62,000 bases of DNA from Selaginella moellendorffii (Eukaryota > Streptophyta > Lycopodiopsida > Selaginellales > Selaginellaceae). A program made the translations under genes and the position numbers. The notes below the pieces were generated by a model. It was not told where the DNA came from. It searched no databases and saw only the letters and a list, made by a program, of their open reading frames with translations. The stretch spans positions 1-62,000 of the forward strand of contig NW_003314373.1 of the NCBI RefSeq assembly GCF_000143415.4. The letters are read 5' to 3'. Positions within the stretch are counted from its first letter, which is position 1. Each line of letters starts with the position of its first letter. Positions 1-9,776 of this stretch are shown piece after piece.

Positions 1-52
<52 letters not shown>
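1..52. repeat. (AT)n microsatellite
   Basis: The first 52 bases are an uninterrupted AT dinucleotide array of about 26 units, cut by the window edge, so its true length is unknown. Confidence 0.98.
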
Positions 53-54
<2 letters not shown>

Positions 55-1375
55 CAAAAAGTTTGCAAAAAATAAGTGGTTTCAAATTGTAAGCATTGAG
101 ACAACCATATATTACACTTGATGAGGCCATTATCCTAACAAAAAAACCACTTACCCTTTAATATAATTTATAGTAAATATCTATATAGTTATAAGCGATT
201 ATATTTTCCATTCTATTTTAGTCACTTAACTACACTTTTAACCACTTAAAGGAGTCTCGTTTACAACCTCCATAAGTCCTATTCCTAACTTAGCCCCGTG
301 AATAACATTTATACTACTCAACCTTTACATTTGGTCTAAATGCTCTACTGTTTAATCCTACGACAAACACCCAAAAGTACCATTAATATATCAACCCATT
401 ATGCTAAAGTCATATTTATTCACCTTTGTTTCATTAGTAGTCCAAGACCACCTATACCAAAATCCTCCCATGTGTCAGTCCTTCTTATATACCTTTCTAA
501 AGATTTATTCATTGATTGCTTCCTACTCATTCTTCAAGCACTTCATTCGTGTAAGCAACCAAAAGAAATAATTTGAGAGACAATTCATAAGGTTCAAATA
601 TAAAAGGAAATAGTTTATGAACAAAAGTACACCCTTTTTTTTGTAAGCCACAAATTTTTCCTTTCCAATTTGCCAGCGTACCTCGTCTATCTGACCAACA
701 CTGATTTGGCTTTTGCTAAGTTTCCTTGCTAAAGTTCCCACCTATTGTATTAGCTCCTACTTAGTCCTACTTGGTTTCAGCTATTCACTGCATGAGTAAC
801 GGAGTGTTAGCCATCCATTCACAGATTCCCAAATCTCTCCTAATCCCCCTCCTCGGGTTAGACTGGACTTAAGGTTCGGCTACACTTTCCGCAAGCACAA
901 ACAGCCAAGCACACCAAGCCTTCAGGTTCCTAACATCCCTTAGTACAATAAGACTTTATCATGGGACCCTCTAAATCCCAAGCCTTAGGTGCAATACTTA
1001 CTTCGGGACATCGGGGCGAAACACCATGGCTTAACAGCCCGTTATGGGTACCTTTACCCCCCCACTTCTATCCCGAAGGGAAGGCCCAAGCCCCTAGGAA
1101 GGGTGAAGACCAATGAGCCACAAGGTACTCAAGTGGGGCACCACTTCACATGAGCCAGGAGCACTATAGTCAATTTTCCTTTCGGGAGTGGGAGTTGCTC
1201 TTGAGCACTTCCTTGGGTGACCCCTCCGGCACCACCCAAGTCCATGCTCCCTCCCACCCAAGGCCCCTTGGCCCTAGTCTCAACCTCAAGTCAGTTTAGA
1301 AACACCACTAGAGAGTTCTTTCAAGACTGGTTTCTGAACCTCACTATCCCTACTATACTTTTGGAACCCCCTGCA

Positions 1376-1391
1376 CCCCCCCCCCCCCCCC
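1376..1391. repeat. C16 homopolymer run
   Basis: Sixteen consecutive C on the plus strand (G16 on the minus strand), just upstream of the 12-bp minisatellite. On the minus strand it could fold as G-quadruplex DNA. Run length is error-prone in assemblies. Confidence 0.9.
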
Positions 1392-1440
1392 AAGGAGACG
1401 CATGCTTTGGGCTTTCACCCTTTGACCTGTATTAGTACTC

Positions 1441-1631
1441 AGACTCTTAGTACTCAGACTCGGTTTCGGACTCGATCTTGGACTCGATCTCAGACCCAAC
1501 TTCAGACTTGGTCTCGGAATCGATCTCAGACTCGACTTCGGACTCGACCTCGGACTTGGTCTCGGACCCGATTCAGATTTCGAACTCTGTCTCGAACTCA
1601 GTCTCCGATTCGGCCTCGGACTCGGACGGAA
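1441..1631. repeat. 12-bp minisatellite (TCGGACTCGATC-like unit)
   Basis: Roughly sixteen imperfect copies of a 12-bp unit built from two related hexamers (actcgg / actcga / acttgg). Because 12 is a multiple of 3, all frames stay open and give Arg/Thr-rich or Ser/Asp-rich peptides. These are by-products of the repeat and I do not call a gene. Confidence 0.85.
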
Positions 1632-4132
1632 TAGTCTTGAGATATTTAGGGTTAATCATCCTTGGGTTTGAATAGTATTAAACTAAGTGACCTTTCGGAA
1701 AGTCTAAATTAAGAAGCATACATTTGGTATTAGAGCAGTTTCAAGTTCAACTCTATTGATTAAGTAAGGGAATTACATCATATGTTAAAATTGATATCTA
1801 GTAGGTCTAGTTTGCTTTGACTGGGCTCAACCCAAAGAGCAAGGTGTCAAGAAAGTGGGGCTTTTAGAGGAGCTATAACTCTCAATTTTTGTTCACAAGA
1901 GTATAAATTTGTAAGGAAGTGTGGTAAATTATAATTTACCAAAATGAACAATTTGAAAGACAATATATAAAAGTTTAAATATAGAAGGAAATGACCCATG
2001 AACTAAAGTGCACCCTTTTTATCAATTGATTAAGGGTTTTTGGATACTTAAGGTTAAGTGTCTTTCGGTTTGAATTGTATTAAGTTGGATGACCTCTCGG
2101 GAAGTCTAAATCGAAGAACTTACAATTCGGAGTTTCAATTTTAGTTTTGACTTTTCGAATTAGAGTTTTTAGTCCAAACATGTTACACTCATTAGACTTC
2201 TACATCAATTACTACCATATGGCACAATTTCGGCTCCACTTTGGAGCTTAAGGATTTGTGTCTTATAATGGTATTTAACATGGTATTCAACTATTATATG
2301 TGATTTCTTTGTAGAGTATTATAAAAAATACTGATATAACTACAATGTTGTATACTAAATTTCATATTGTAGTCTTAGTAGAGAAATTAGCCACACCTTT
2401 GATAAATTCAACAACAAATATTTATATATTTTTCAATACGGTTATAAACTAAAGATTTTTATTTTGTGTAGGTTACTACGAAAGGCAATAAAACCACCAC
2501 AATGTCTTAAATGAAAATTATCCCATAGCCAAAGAAACTAAAGGCTATTAGAGTTGACTTTAAGGTAAATTATCATATAAACATATTTTACTATGTAGTT
2601 ACTCTATAAGTTCATATGAACAAACTCTAGAAGCAATATTAAAATTAAGGCTAATGTTATGTAAAAACCATAATAATCTAATTTTATAGTAAAGAATAAG
2701 GTGAATAAACATTTTTTTCATTGAATACATTCAAACTAATTTTTATTGTAGCATAATGAAAAATAAGGGGTGACAACTTTAAAGCCCCCACTAAACAAGC
2801 CTAAATACTCTATGGTGAATATTTTAGTTTTTGTTTGAGATATAGTTATGATTAATTTAGTTCTTTTATAAGAGGCCAAACTTAAGAAGTTAAACATAAA
2901 TATTTTTAAATGCATTGTGAATTTACTCTGTAAAAAGAAATTTACCCTTCAAAACTTCAAAAAGTTTTGTAAGATGGAAGATAAAATTTATCATTTACCT
3001 ATTGTTGATGTACTTTAAATGTTGGGTTGGTATCTTTAGAAACATGGGTGACGAATACTTAAGATGAGATTACATTGATCATTTAGAAAGCTGAAAGATT
3101 TAATGAGATATATGAAAATATATAAGAACTATTCAGTTACATCAAATCGCAAATGCATGTAAAACTCTAGGAAAAATTATAAGACTATTTTTCTAAACTA
3201 CATGTGAAACTATATTTTTAATTGTATAATTAACTATATAATTACCATATATTAAACACATATATATTTATTTCTCAAAAACTATACAAATCCTAGATAT
3301 TTTACCATAAAAATATTTTATGTAGTATTTGATGAAAAAAGTAGAGTAACATCTTTATAAAAACCATAGAAAACACTATACTAAAAAAAATTCGTCACGC
3401 AAATACTTAGACTATATATAATAAAATTATAAAACCATTAGAAAATTATTTTGAATAAACCATAGTTTTTCCGATAAAAAGTTTTCATATTAATTTCTCT
3501 CATCAAATGTTTCATTAAAATTTTGGAAAACCACATTATTTGGCTTGCTGTGGGTTATTGGACCATATTAAGTACAAGCTTAACTTGGTCAATAGGTTCA
3601 TATGGACAATATAATTGGCAACATGCACATGTCTCTCAGCCATCCAACCGACCATGATACTTGAGGAGGGAGTCATGTTAGGTCTTTATGTATGGTATAA
3701 GTATATACTATAGAGACACAAACAAGATTAGCTTGGCTAATCTACATTGCCAACCACTGATTGTCTATATGAGGCACCAATAATCTCTCTTATAATATAT
3801 TTATTTTAAGTGTCCACATAAACTAGGAGGGGAGATTATGCTACTGGAGACAAAGTAGCATTCGAGCAAACAAAAAGTTTCCAAACACTATGCAGTATAC
3901 CTTTTAAGATGATTATAATCTAGCAGAGCCCGGGCAGAGATCCCCACTGGCAGAAGTACTTCAAGTTTGTGTTTGGGAAGCTTAGGAAGACAAAAGTAGC
4001 TTAGCCCGGGACAACAATCTTCTACCCATTAGGCTTTTCCATCTGGAAAAAGAGATGGAGCGAACCACCAGCAATGATAACACTCTGGCACCAACCAGCG
4101 CGTGATTAAGCCTTTCACGAGGCTCGGAGCCA

Positions 4133-5995
4133 TCACATTTCCTCCATTGACATATTTGCAAGCAGTGAGTAAGGTGCTGAATCTTGTCTATCAGAAGTAG
4201 CAGCAAGCAAAGCAACTCGTTGGCCTCGTTGGATATCACTCTGGAGCCTACAAGCTCCAAGCAAGCTTGTCCACGCGACACTATCTGCCGAGTTCGACAG
4301 GCTCGCAATCAGTTCCTCGGCGTAGCTCAGCTCTCCAGATCTTGCAATGATATCTGCCATGAAACCATAGAGCTCATAACTTGGGCTCAAGCCATGGTCC
4401 TCCACCATCGCCACTAAGTGCTCGCGAGCCTCTGCCACCTTTCCACCATAGCTGCAAGCGGTGAGAACCGCAAATGCAGTGAGCTCGTCAGGCTTGATGC
4501 CATCAAGCACCATGAGCTGGAAGAAATGAAATGAATCTTCCATTAGACCATTCTGGGCATACGCCTGGATCATAGAATTCCATGTTATCAAGTTTCGCTC
4601 TTGCGTTATCGAATCAAAAATATGCCTCGCGTGGCTGACCTTGCCAACCTCTGCATAAGCCGCCATCATGGCATTCAATGTGACAATGCTGGCCACTGGT
4701 ATAGCAGAAAATATTCTTTGAGCCGCATCAAGTTCACCCTTTTGAGCATATGTGGTGAGGACAATGTTCCAGGAAGTAATATCTTGCTGGGGCATTCTTT
4801 CAAAAATCTCCAGTGCTTGACTTGTGTCTCCAGCTTGAGCGTGCGCTAACATCAGAGCATTGCACGTAACGGAATTCCGACATGGCATCTCGTTAAACAG
4901 TTTTCTAGATTCTTCTAGATGCCCATATTGGGCATTTGCCGAGACCATTACATTCCAGCTAACCACGTCCCTGACTGGCGCTTTTAAGAATATCTCCCTG
5001 CCCTGTTCAAAGTGACCGTTTAGTGAATAAGCCGATAGTAGTGTGTTCCACGAAACCATGTCGCGATAAACAGCGTCATTAAACAAAGCTCTAGCAGTAA
5101 GAACATGCCCGGACGCGGCATATGCTGTTACCATAGCGGTCCAGGATATAACATCCTGATATGGCATCTTATCAAAAGCGTACTTAGCTTGATCAACCTG
5201 GCCAGTTTGTGTGTAAGCTACTATTATCGCGTTCCAGGTGACTATGTTGTGCTCGGCCATGGTGTCAAAGAGCGAGCGCGCTTCGTCGAGATAGCCATGG
5301 CTGCTGTAAGCGGTGATCATGGCCGTCCACGTCACGACGCTGTGCTGGGGCGCGCGGGCCAGAGCGATCCTGGCCGTCGACAGCTCCCCATTGAGCGTGC
5401 AGCTATGGAAGAAGAAGACGTTCCAAGACACCATGTCTCGCTCGGGCATCCCCTCAAACAGCTCTTTCGCGCTGGCGCAATCCCCATCCTCGGCAACTGC
5501 GGTCATGAGCGCGTTCCACGACACGACGTTCCACTGCGGGAACCGATCAAACAAGAGCCTGGCCTGATCCAAATGCCCCAGATCGCACAGCCCTTGCAGC
5601 ATCGTGTTCCACAGCACCACATCGCCACTGCTGCTGCTGGGCACTGCCGGATCCGCGAAGAACATGGCCATGGCGGGCTGGAGCTGGCCATTGCGGAGAA
5701 ACGCGCTGAGCATCATCGTCTTGGAGAAGCAATTGGGCGCCTGGATGCCATCGTAGATGCTCTTGGCGGCCTGGGCGTTGCCACACTTGCCATACATCTC
5801 GATGAGCTTGTTGGCGAGGTAGCGATTCTTGGCGTGGCTGCTGCCGGCAATCTCGCGGTGGATGGACGCGCCCCGAGCCAGCAGCCTGCCGTCGGTGCAT
5901 CGCTTGATCTCCTCCGCGATGGCGTTGATCTCCGACCGGATCCAGCTCCATTCTTGGTGTGACGCCGCCAAGGCAATTGATCGCAGCACCGGCAT
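4133..5995 (-). CDS. Pentatricopeptide repeat (PPR) protein, S-repeat array, E1-terminated
   Basis: Intronless frame of 620 residues. PPR proteins bind organellar RNA sequence-specifically; this one would act in mitochondria or plastids. From about residue 95 to 500 there is an almost uninterrupted run of 31-residue S-type repeats, each starting VVSWN/VTWN/VVSWT and ending in F-x-x-MP-x-RD. These are followed by a longer 35-residue unit, an L/S pair and the beginning of an E1 motif (SAPYSLLANMSMEEM), where the frame stops. There is no E2, E+ or DYW deaminase domain, so if it serves C-to-U editing it needs a DYW partner in trans. Residues 5 and last of each repeat are mostly N/D, T/D, T/N or N/N, the known base-contact pairs. 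The ATG at 5995 is the first in frame, with a TATA-like box 56 bp upstream. The target RNA cannot be seen here. Confidence 0.92.
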   Translation of the reverse strand: MPVLRSIALAASHQEWSWIRSEINAIAEEIKRCTDGRLLARGASIHREIAGSSHAKNRYLANKLIEMYGKCGNAQAAKSIYDGIQAPNCFSKTMMLSAFLRNGQLQPAMAMFFADPAVPSSSSGDVVLWNTMLQGLCDLGHLDQARLLFDRFPQWNVVSWNALMTAVAEDGDCASAKELFEGMPERDMVSWNVFFFHSCTLNGELSTARIALARAPQHSVVTWTAMITAYSSHGYLDEARSLFDTMAEHNIVTWNAIIVAYTQTGQVDQAKYAFDKMPYQDVISWTAMVTAYAASGHVLTARALFNDAVYRDMVSWNTLLSAYSLNGHFEQGREIFLKAPVRDVVSWNVMVSANAQYGHLEESRKLFNEMPCRNSVTCNALMLAHAQAGDTSQALEIFERMPQQDITSWNIVLTTYAQKGELDAAQRIFSAIPVASIVTLNAMMAAYAEVGKVSHARHIFDSITQERNLITWNSMIQAYAQNGLMEDSFHFFQLMVLDGIKPDELTAFAVLTACSYGGKVAEAREHLVAMVEDHGLSPSYELYGFMADIIARSGELSYAEELIASLSNSADSVAWTSLLGACRLQSDIQRGQRVALLAATSDRQDSAPYSLLANMSMEEM

Positions 5996-6036
5996 TTACA
6001 AACCATTTTCACATATGAAGAGCCAAGAGCCCTTAC

Positions 6037-6342
6037 TTGCTTTGGGATGGCTTTATAATATGCTCACAAATGCCCAATATGGGCATTTTGGCAATGGCGT
6101 GTGATTTAGCTGCGTCTGCCCGAAAAGGGCATGCCAAGGAGGCGGATTTTGGCAATGGAGGGACAAGACTTGTTGCTACAGTGCGGCTGTTAGAGAATGA
6201 AGAAGAACGAGGTCCAACAAAGGAAATTCTCGCTGCTTTGGAATTTATGGCGACATTGGAGCAAGGAGCACACTGCCTCGGCCACTTAAAGGAAAAGGTG
6301 ATCGATCAAGCTCTCTTTTTTTATAATGTCACTGGTCCATGA
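6037..6342 (+). pseudogene. Possible PPR-gene relic
   Basis: A 101-codon frame that I do not regard as a functional gene. Its start contains N-A-Q-Y-G-H (6068-6086) and S-A-R-K-G-H-A-K-E-A (around 6112-6140), the consensus of the second helix of S-type PPR repeats. 6068-6086 is identical over 19 nt (aaatgcccaatatgggcat) to a stretch of the neighbouring PPR gene (4937-4919, opposite strand). The rest does not align with PPR repeats. It could be a fragment left by duplication, or simply shared hairpin sequence. Confidence 0.3.
6051..6062 (-). promoter_or_regulatory. Candidate TATA box of the PPR gene
   Basis: On the minus strand catattataaag lies about 56-67 bp upstream of the PPR start codon, a plausible TATA position for a short 5' UTR. 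No other support. Confidence 0.35.
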
Positions 6343-6602
6343 AAGTCTCGCTTTTGTGCGATGGCCAGCCAGTTCCTGCCATCAAGTTTATAAAGGAAGA
6401 TTGCGACGGCGAGTAGAAAAGATTGACAAACACATCAGTAAGCTTCTCGTTTGCTTTTGTTTGCCGGAAAATGTGAGCTCTTGGTTTCATGTAAAGCCAG
6501 GCTCTCTTTTCTGTCCTCGCATTCATGGTCGTCTTCAAGCGCTATCACCGTTTTATAACCCAAAGCTCGACTCTCCGGCTTCTCCATTCGATCCGGAGCA
6601 AT

Positions 6603-7431
6603 ATGTCGTTCCTGACGCTGCTCCTCCTCCTCTTCTTCACTTCAGGTGAGTTTTATCGCTCGAGATCTCTCATGTTCCTCAAAGCTCGTCCTTGCTGAAG
6701 CTCATGGAGTAACTTTCACGCTCAACAATTCGTGCTCCTTCACTGTATGGCCTGGCTGGTTGAATGGCGATGGAGAGTCCGTTCTCGAAGGTGGCTACAA
6801 GCTCGACCCATCCCACTCCGTCCAGCTCTCAATCCCTTCGGGCTGGGGTGGCCGATTCTGGGGACGAACCGGCTGCCAGTTTGATAGCAGCAACCGCGGG
6901 AGCTGCGAGACCGGAGACTGTGGCAACGGGCTCTACTGCAAAGGCTCCTCCGGCGCCACTCCCGTCACCCTCGTCGAGATAAAGCTCAATGGCTTCTCCA
7001 GCAAGGATTTCTACGACGTTTCTCTTGTCGACGGCTACAATCTCCCAGTGAGGATGTATCCGCTCTCTTCCGGATGCACCAACGTAGGCTGCCACAGCGA
7101 TGTCAACGCGGTCTGTCCCCAGGAGCTCCAAGTTCGCAACAGTGGCGGGCATGTCGTCGCTTGCAAGAGCGCTTGCGAGGCCTTCCAGACGGACGCCTTC
7201 TGCTGTAGAGGGAACCATAGCACTCCCCAGACTTGCTCCCCAACTCTCTACTCGAGGCTCTTCAAGAACGACTGTCCCCAGGCGTATAGCTACGCTTACG
7301 ACGATCAGACCAGCACTTTCACTTGCACTTCTGGTGGCGGATATGTCATCCAGTTTTGTCCGCCTGGAAGCTTTACAAAGTCTCGGCAACACCACGGGAG
7401 AGCTCGGGGACACAGAAGAATCCGGAGCTGA
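6603..7431 (+). CDS. Thaumatin-like protein (PR-5 family), secreted
   Basis: Two exons: 6603-6645 and 6701-7431, with a 55-nt GT-AG intron (gtgag...tgaag) that splits the signal peptide; 257 residues. Translation begins MSFLTLLLLLFFTSAHG, a short secretory signal. The mature part has the family hallmarks: F-T-L-N-N-S-C at the start, G-W-G-G-R-F-W-G-R-T-G-C, the acidic-cleft C-x-T-G-D-C-G-N-G-L-Y-C, and many paired cysteines, including the late CSPTLYSRLFKNDCPQAYSYAYDD block that defines the family. Thaumatin-like proteins are apoplastic and often antifungal or glucan-binding. After the expected ending (about ...YVIQFCP) there is a basic tail of about 22 residues, which could be read-through into sequence that was once 3' UTR. 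The start ATG was chosen because only it supplies a signal peptide. Confidence 0.93.
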
Positions 7432-8238
7432 AACAACAACGTAATTAAGAAAGAATTTTTCTCTACCGGAAGTTTTAAATAAAAATGACAAATAAAGAGA
7501 AGTAAATCATCATCGGTTCCTATAAACATCAACCCAGCTCCAAGTGGAAAGGACTAGGATGAAGATGTCTACATATGCACAATCCATTTGTTGCCAAGAA
7601 AGGGACTTGGTGCTTAACAGAATTGATCTTCCTTGGAATTTTCCTCCTCTTCGCATGGATTGTGTCCTGCGCTACTATACATGCTCTCAAACTACTCCCA
7701 AGCGTCAATAGGAGCCAACCTCTTCGATTAAAGTTGATTTTCTTTCCAACAAGTTTAATTGTCATCCATCTTGATGCAAAGCAAGGCTGAGCTCTTTAGA
7801 ACAAGAGTTATCTTTTCCATAAGAGGGTAAGCATGCAAAAAATAGTCTATAAATTTAGAGTAAACTTTTTGTAGTTTTGTGGCTTCTTTCATAGTTAGCT
7901 GGTAAAATTTAAAACCTGGCCAAGGTGGGCGAAACCACCGCAAGAGGTGTATTTTAATATATTCTTACTTCTTTTTTTTCACGATTGACACTGCAGCTCT
8001 GCCACGTCATCAATTAAGCGTTTGGTTTATGGAGTAAACAACCATAAATTAGCCGACATGCATTGGGCAATGCTAGCTCAAGCGAGACAGACTCCTGCTG
8101 TAGAGGCATCCTCAAACATGCGTAGGCACCAACGACTGTCCCCATATGCTTACAGCACTTCCGCTCAACTCTGGTAATCTTTTCTACAGCACAACAGAGG
8201 AAAGCTCAAGAAAAAAAACAGGAATTACCGCTCTATAC
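7432..8238. other. Spacer between convergent genes
   Basis: About 800 bp between the 3' ends of the thaumatin gene and the minus-strand plastid protein gene. Only short overlapping frames on both strands near 7530-7790, with no recognisable domain or splice logic. It presumably holds the two 3' UTRs. Confidence 0.6.
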
Positions 8239-9662
8239 TTATTGCAGCAAAGCGTTTTGATTCATTTGAGCCTCTCTCAGTGTCTCCGTCGGCACATAAG
8301 ACAGGAACTCTTGAATAAGATCGCGGGCAGCCTGTGACAAATCATAAAAAAATTGTTTACAAGTTTTCTTCTTCTTCTTTTTTTTTTGGAAAAAGTAAAG
8401 CACCTTTGTGGACTGCAGACTGAATCGCACAAACTCAAGCCTGAGCAACAAAGACCAAAGTTGGGTATGAAACAAAACCGTAAAAAACGAGCTTTTGGCT
8501 TACTGGGCAGCCTCGGAAGGTTGGCCAATAGCATCGAAGTAATTGTTGTATTGAGCCTGTTGTGGCGTGACAAGAGAGCCAAGAGAGTCAGAGATGACGA
8601 GAAATAGTGTTGAAAATACCTGCTGGAGATAATCATAGATGGAGTAAGCTAGAGACGAGGCCTTGTCTGCAGCATCTCCATCAAGCCAAGCAGCAGCACT
8701 GAAATTTAGCAAGCAAGAGTAAGAACACATACCATTCAACTTGTGATGGATATGTTGATACCTTAGACAGTTATCTTTCCAGTCACCAGCTGATCTGTAG
8801 ATTTGCTCTAATTGTGCAAGCACTGTCTTTGTATCTACAAAGAAGAACCATCAAGATGGAAAAAAAATAAAAATAAAAAAAATCAAATGAAAGATCAACC
8901 TGAAGTGGATGCTTCCAAGTCTATGAGCTGCTGTTTGAGCTGCATGATCCGCAAGACATAAAACACCAAAGGTTTTGGAGGCTTGATAAGCCCCGCTGGA
9001 GGCTTGAACTGAAACAAGAGAAAACTTTCATTTTACAGCAAGAGAGAAGGAAAAAAAAAAAAAACTTACAAAAGCAAGGCCGATTGCAACAACTGACAAT
9101 CCAACACCGATCAAAAGACGTCTGTAAACGGTCGCATTCTCGTTTCCCTCGTCTTCTTCTTTTTTCTCTTGCGAATCTTCTTCCAACACTTCCTCTTCTT
9201 CTTGCAATTTGGCTTCTGTCAATCCCCACTCCTCGGGCTTCTCTCCCTCCCCTGTTCACTTGAAAGCGCCAGCTTTAAGAAACTTTAGCTCAAAACTCTT
9301 TTGCTTTCTTCTCACCTGGAACACTGAGAAGAGTTTCGCGGTAGCCAGTTCCATCCACTCGCCTATCAGGAACCGCGGGTTTTAGCTTGGCAAGATCAAC
9401 CTCCTTTCTCTTCGCTAGCTCCTTCCTCAAAATCTGTGCTTCGGCTTGAGCAGCTGCGAGCTACATTTTTGTCGATAAACAATCCAATCCAATCCAATCG
9501 AAGTTGGAACCTTGCAATCGATTTCTTAGACATTACCTTTGCCGCGAGCTCCTCCTTGTCAACATCCGCTGCTTCGCCAGCACGAGCCAAGAATCTTCTG
9601 CGCGCTTTCACGATCGAGCTGGGGTTGACAAAGCAGAGAGCCCACCCATTCGTGGCCGCCAT
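8239..9662 (-). CDS. Putative plastid-targeted single-pass membrane protein, unknown function
   Basis: Nine exons in the order 9662-9537, 9460-9316, 9251-9070, 9008-8900, 8834-8762, 8698-8620, 8556-8504, 8440-8404, 8331-8239; total 897 nt, 298 residues. All junctions are GT-AG and keep frame. The N-terminus is Ala/Arg-rich and transit-peptide-like. It is followed by a short coiled segment (EELAAKLAAAQAEAQ), a very acidic stretch (about 95-130, mostly E/D/K), one hydrophobic helix (about 134-152: RRLLIGVGLSVVAIGLAF), then PPKPLVFYVLR and a helical C-terminal domain of about 130 residues. The architecture and the PPKPL-F-Y segment fit a plant-specific thylakoid/envelope protein, but I cannot name the family. 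The small exons 7 and 8 were chosen because they are the only path that joins the last frame without a stop. Confidence 0.72.
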
Positions 9663-9776
9663 AGCTTCACTTCGCTGAAAAAAGAGAGATAGTTTGACAC
9701 GTCACTGCCAAGTGTGCCTGCAGACGTGGCCCTTTAAGGTCTTCTCACAATTATCAGCCGCGGTAGCCCTCGCGCT
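9663..9776. promoter_or_regulatory. Compact bidirectional promoter
   Basis: Only 114 bp separate the start codons of the minus-strand plastid protein and the plus-strand serine acetyltransferase, so both 5' UTRs and core promoters must share this stretch. No clear TATA box is seen. Confidence 0.6.

Larger units (their letters stand above)
567..2126. repeat. Degenerate direct repeats, possible old LTR remnants
   Basis: Two blocks recur in the same orientation. 567-641 is similar to 1947-2022: both have an aatttga-aagacaat core, then aaggaaat, then a gaac-aaagt-cacccttttt tail. 1655-1722 is similar to 2041-2126: shared taagg/tttgaat-gtatta, gacct-tcgg-aagtctaaat. The second block is followed in one copy by the PBS-like ttggtattagagc. 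This suggests partial, rearranged LTRs rather than a functional element. Confidence 0.4.
54..4132. other. AT-rich intergenic spacer with retroelement-like debris
   Basis: About 4 kb without a convincing gene. Open frames are short (at most about 78 codons) and resemble no family I recognise. A moderately GC-rich patch (about 780-1640) holds a C16 run and a 12-bp minisatellite. Around 1723-1737 the sequence ttggtattagagcag resembles the initiator-Met primer-binding site used by plant LTR retrotransposons. From 2130 to 3900 it is very AT-rich and featureless. It is probably old, degraded LTR-element sequence, but no intact LTR pair or polymerase domain is visible. Confidence 0.6.

Noticed and set aside
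1441-1631. CRISPR-like array
   Set aside because: The units are contiguous without spacers and the DNA is plant nuclear; it is a minisatellite.
5105-5962. 285-codon plus-strand frame
   Set aside because: Antisense to the PPR repeats; its regularity comes from the repeats.
7529-7790. Opposing 71- and 78-codon frames
   Set aside because: A hydrophobic stretch alone is weak evidence; no promoter, splice or family support.
8277-8636. 119-codon minus-strand frame
   Set aside because: Shadow across introns 6-8 of the plastid protein; the GT-AG chain gives a better protein.
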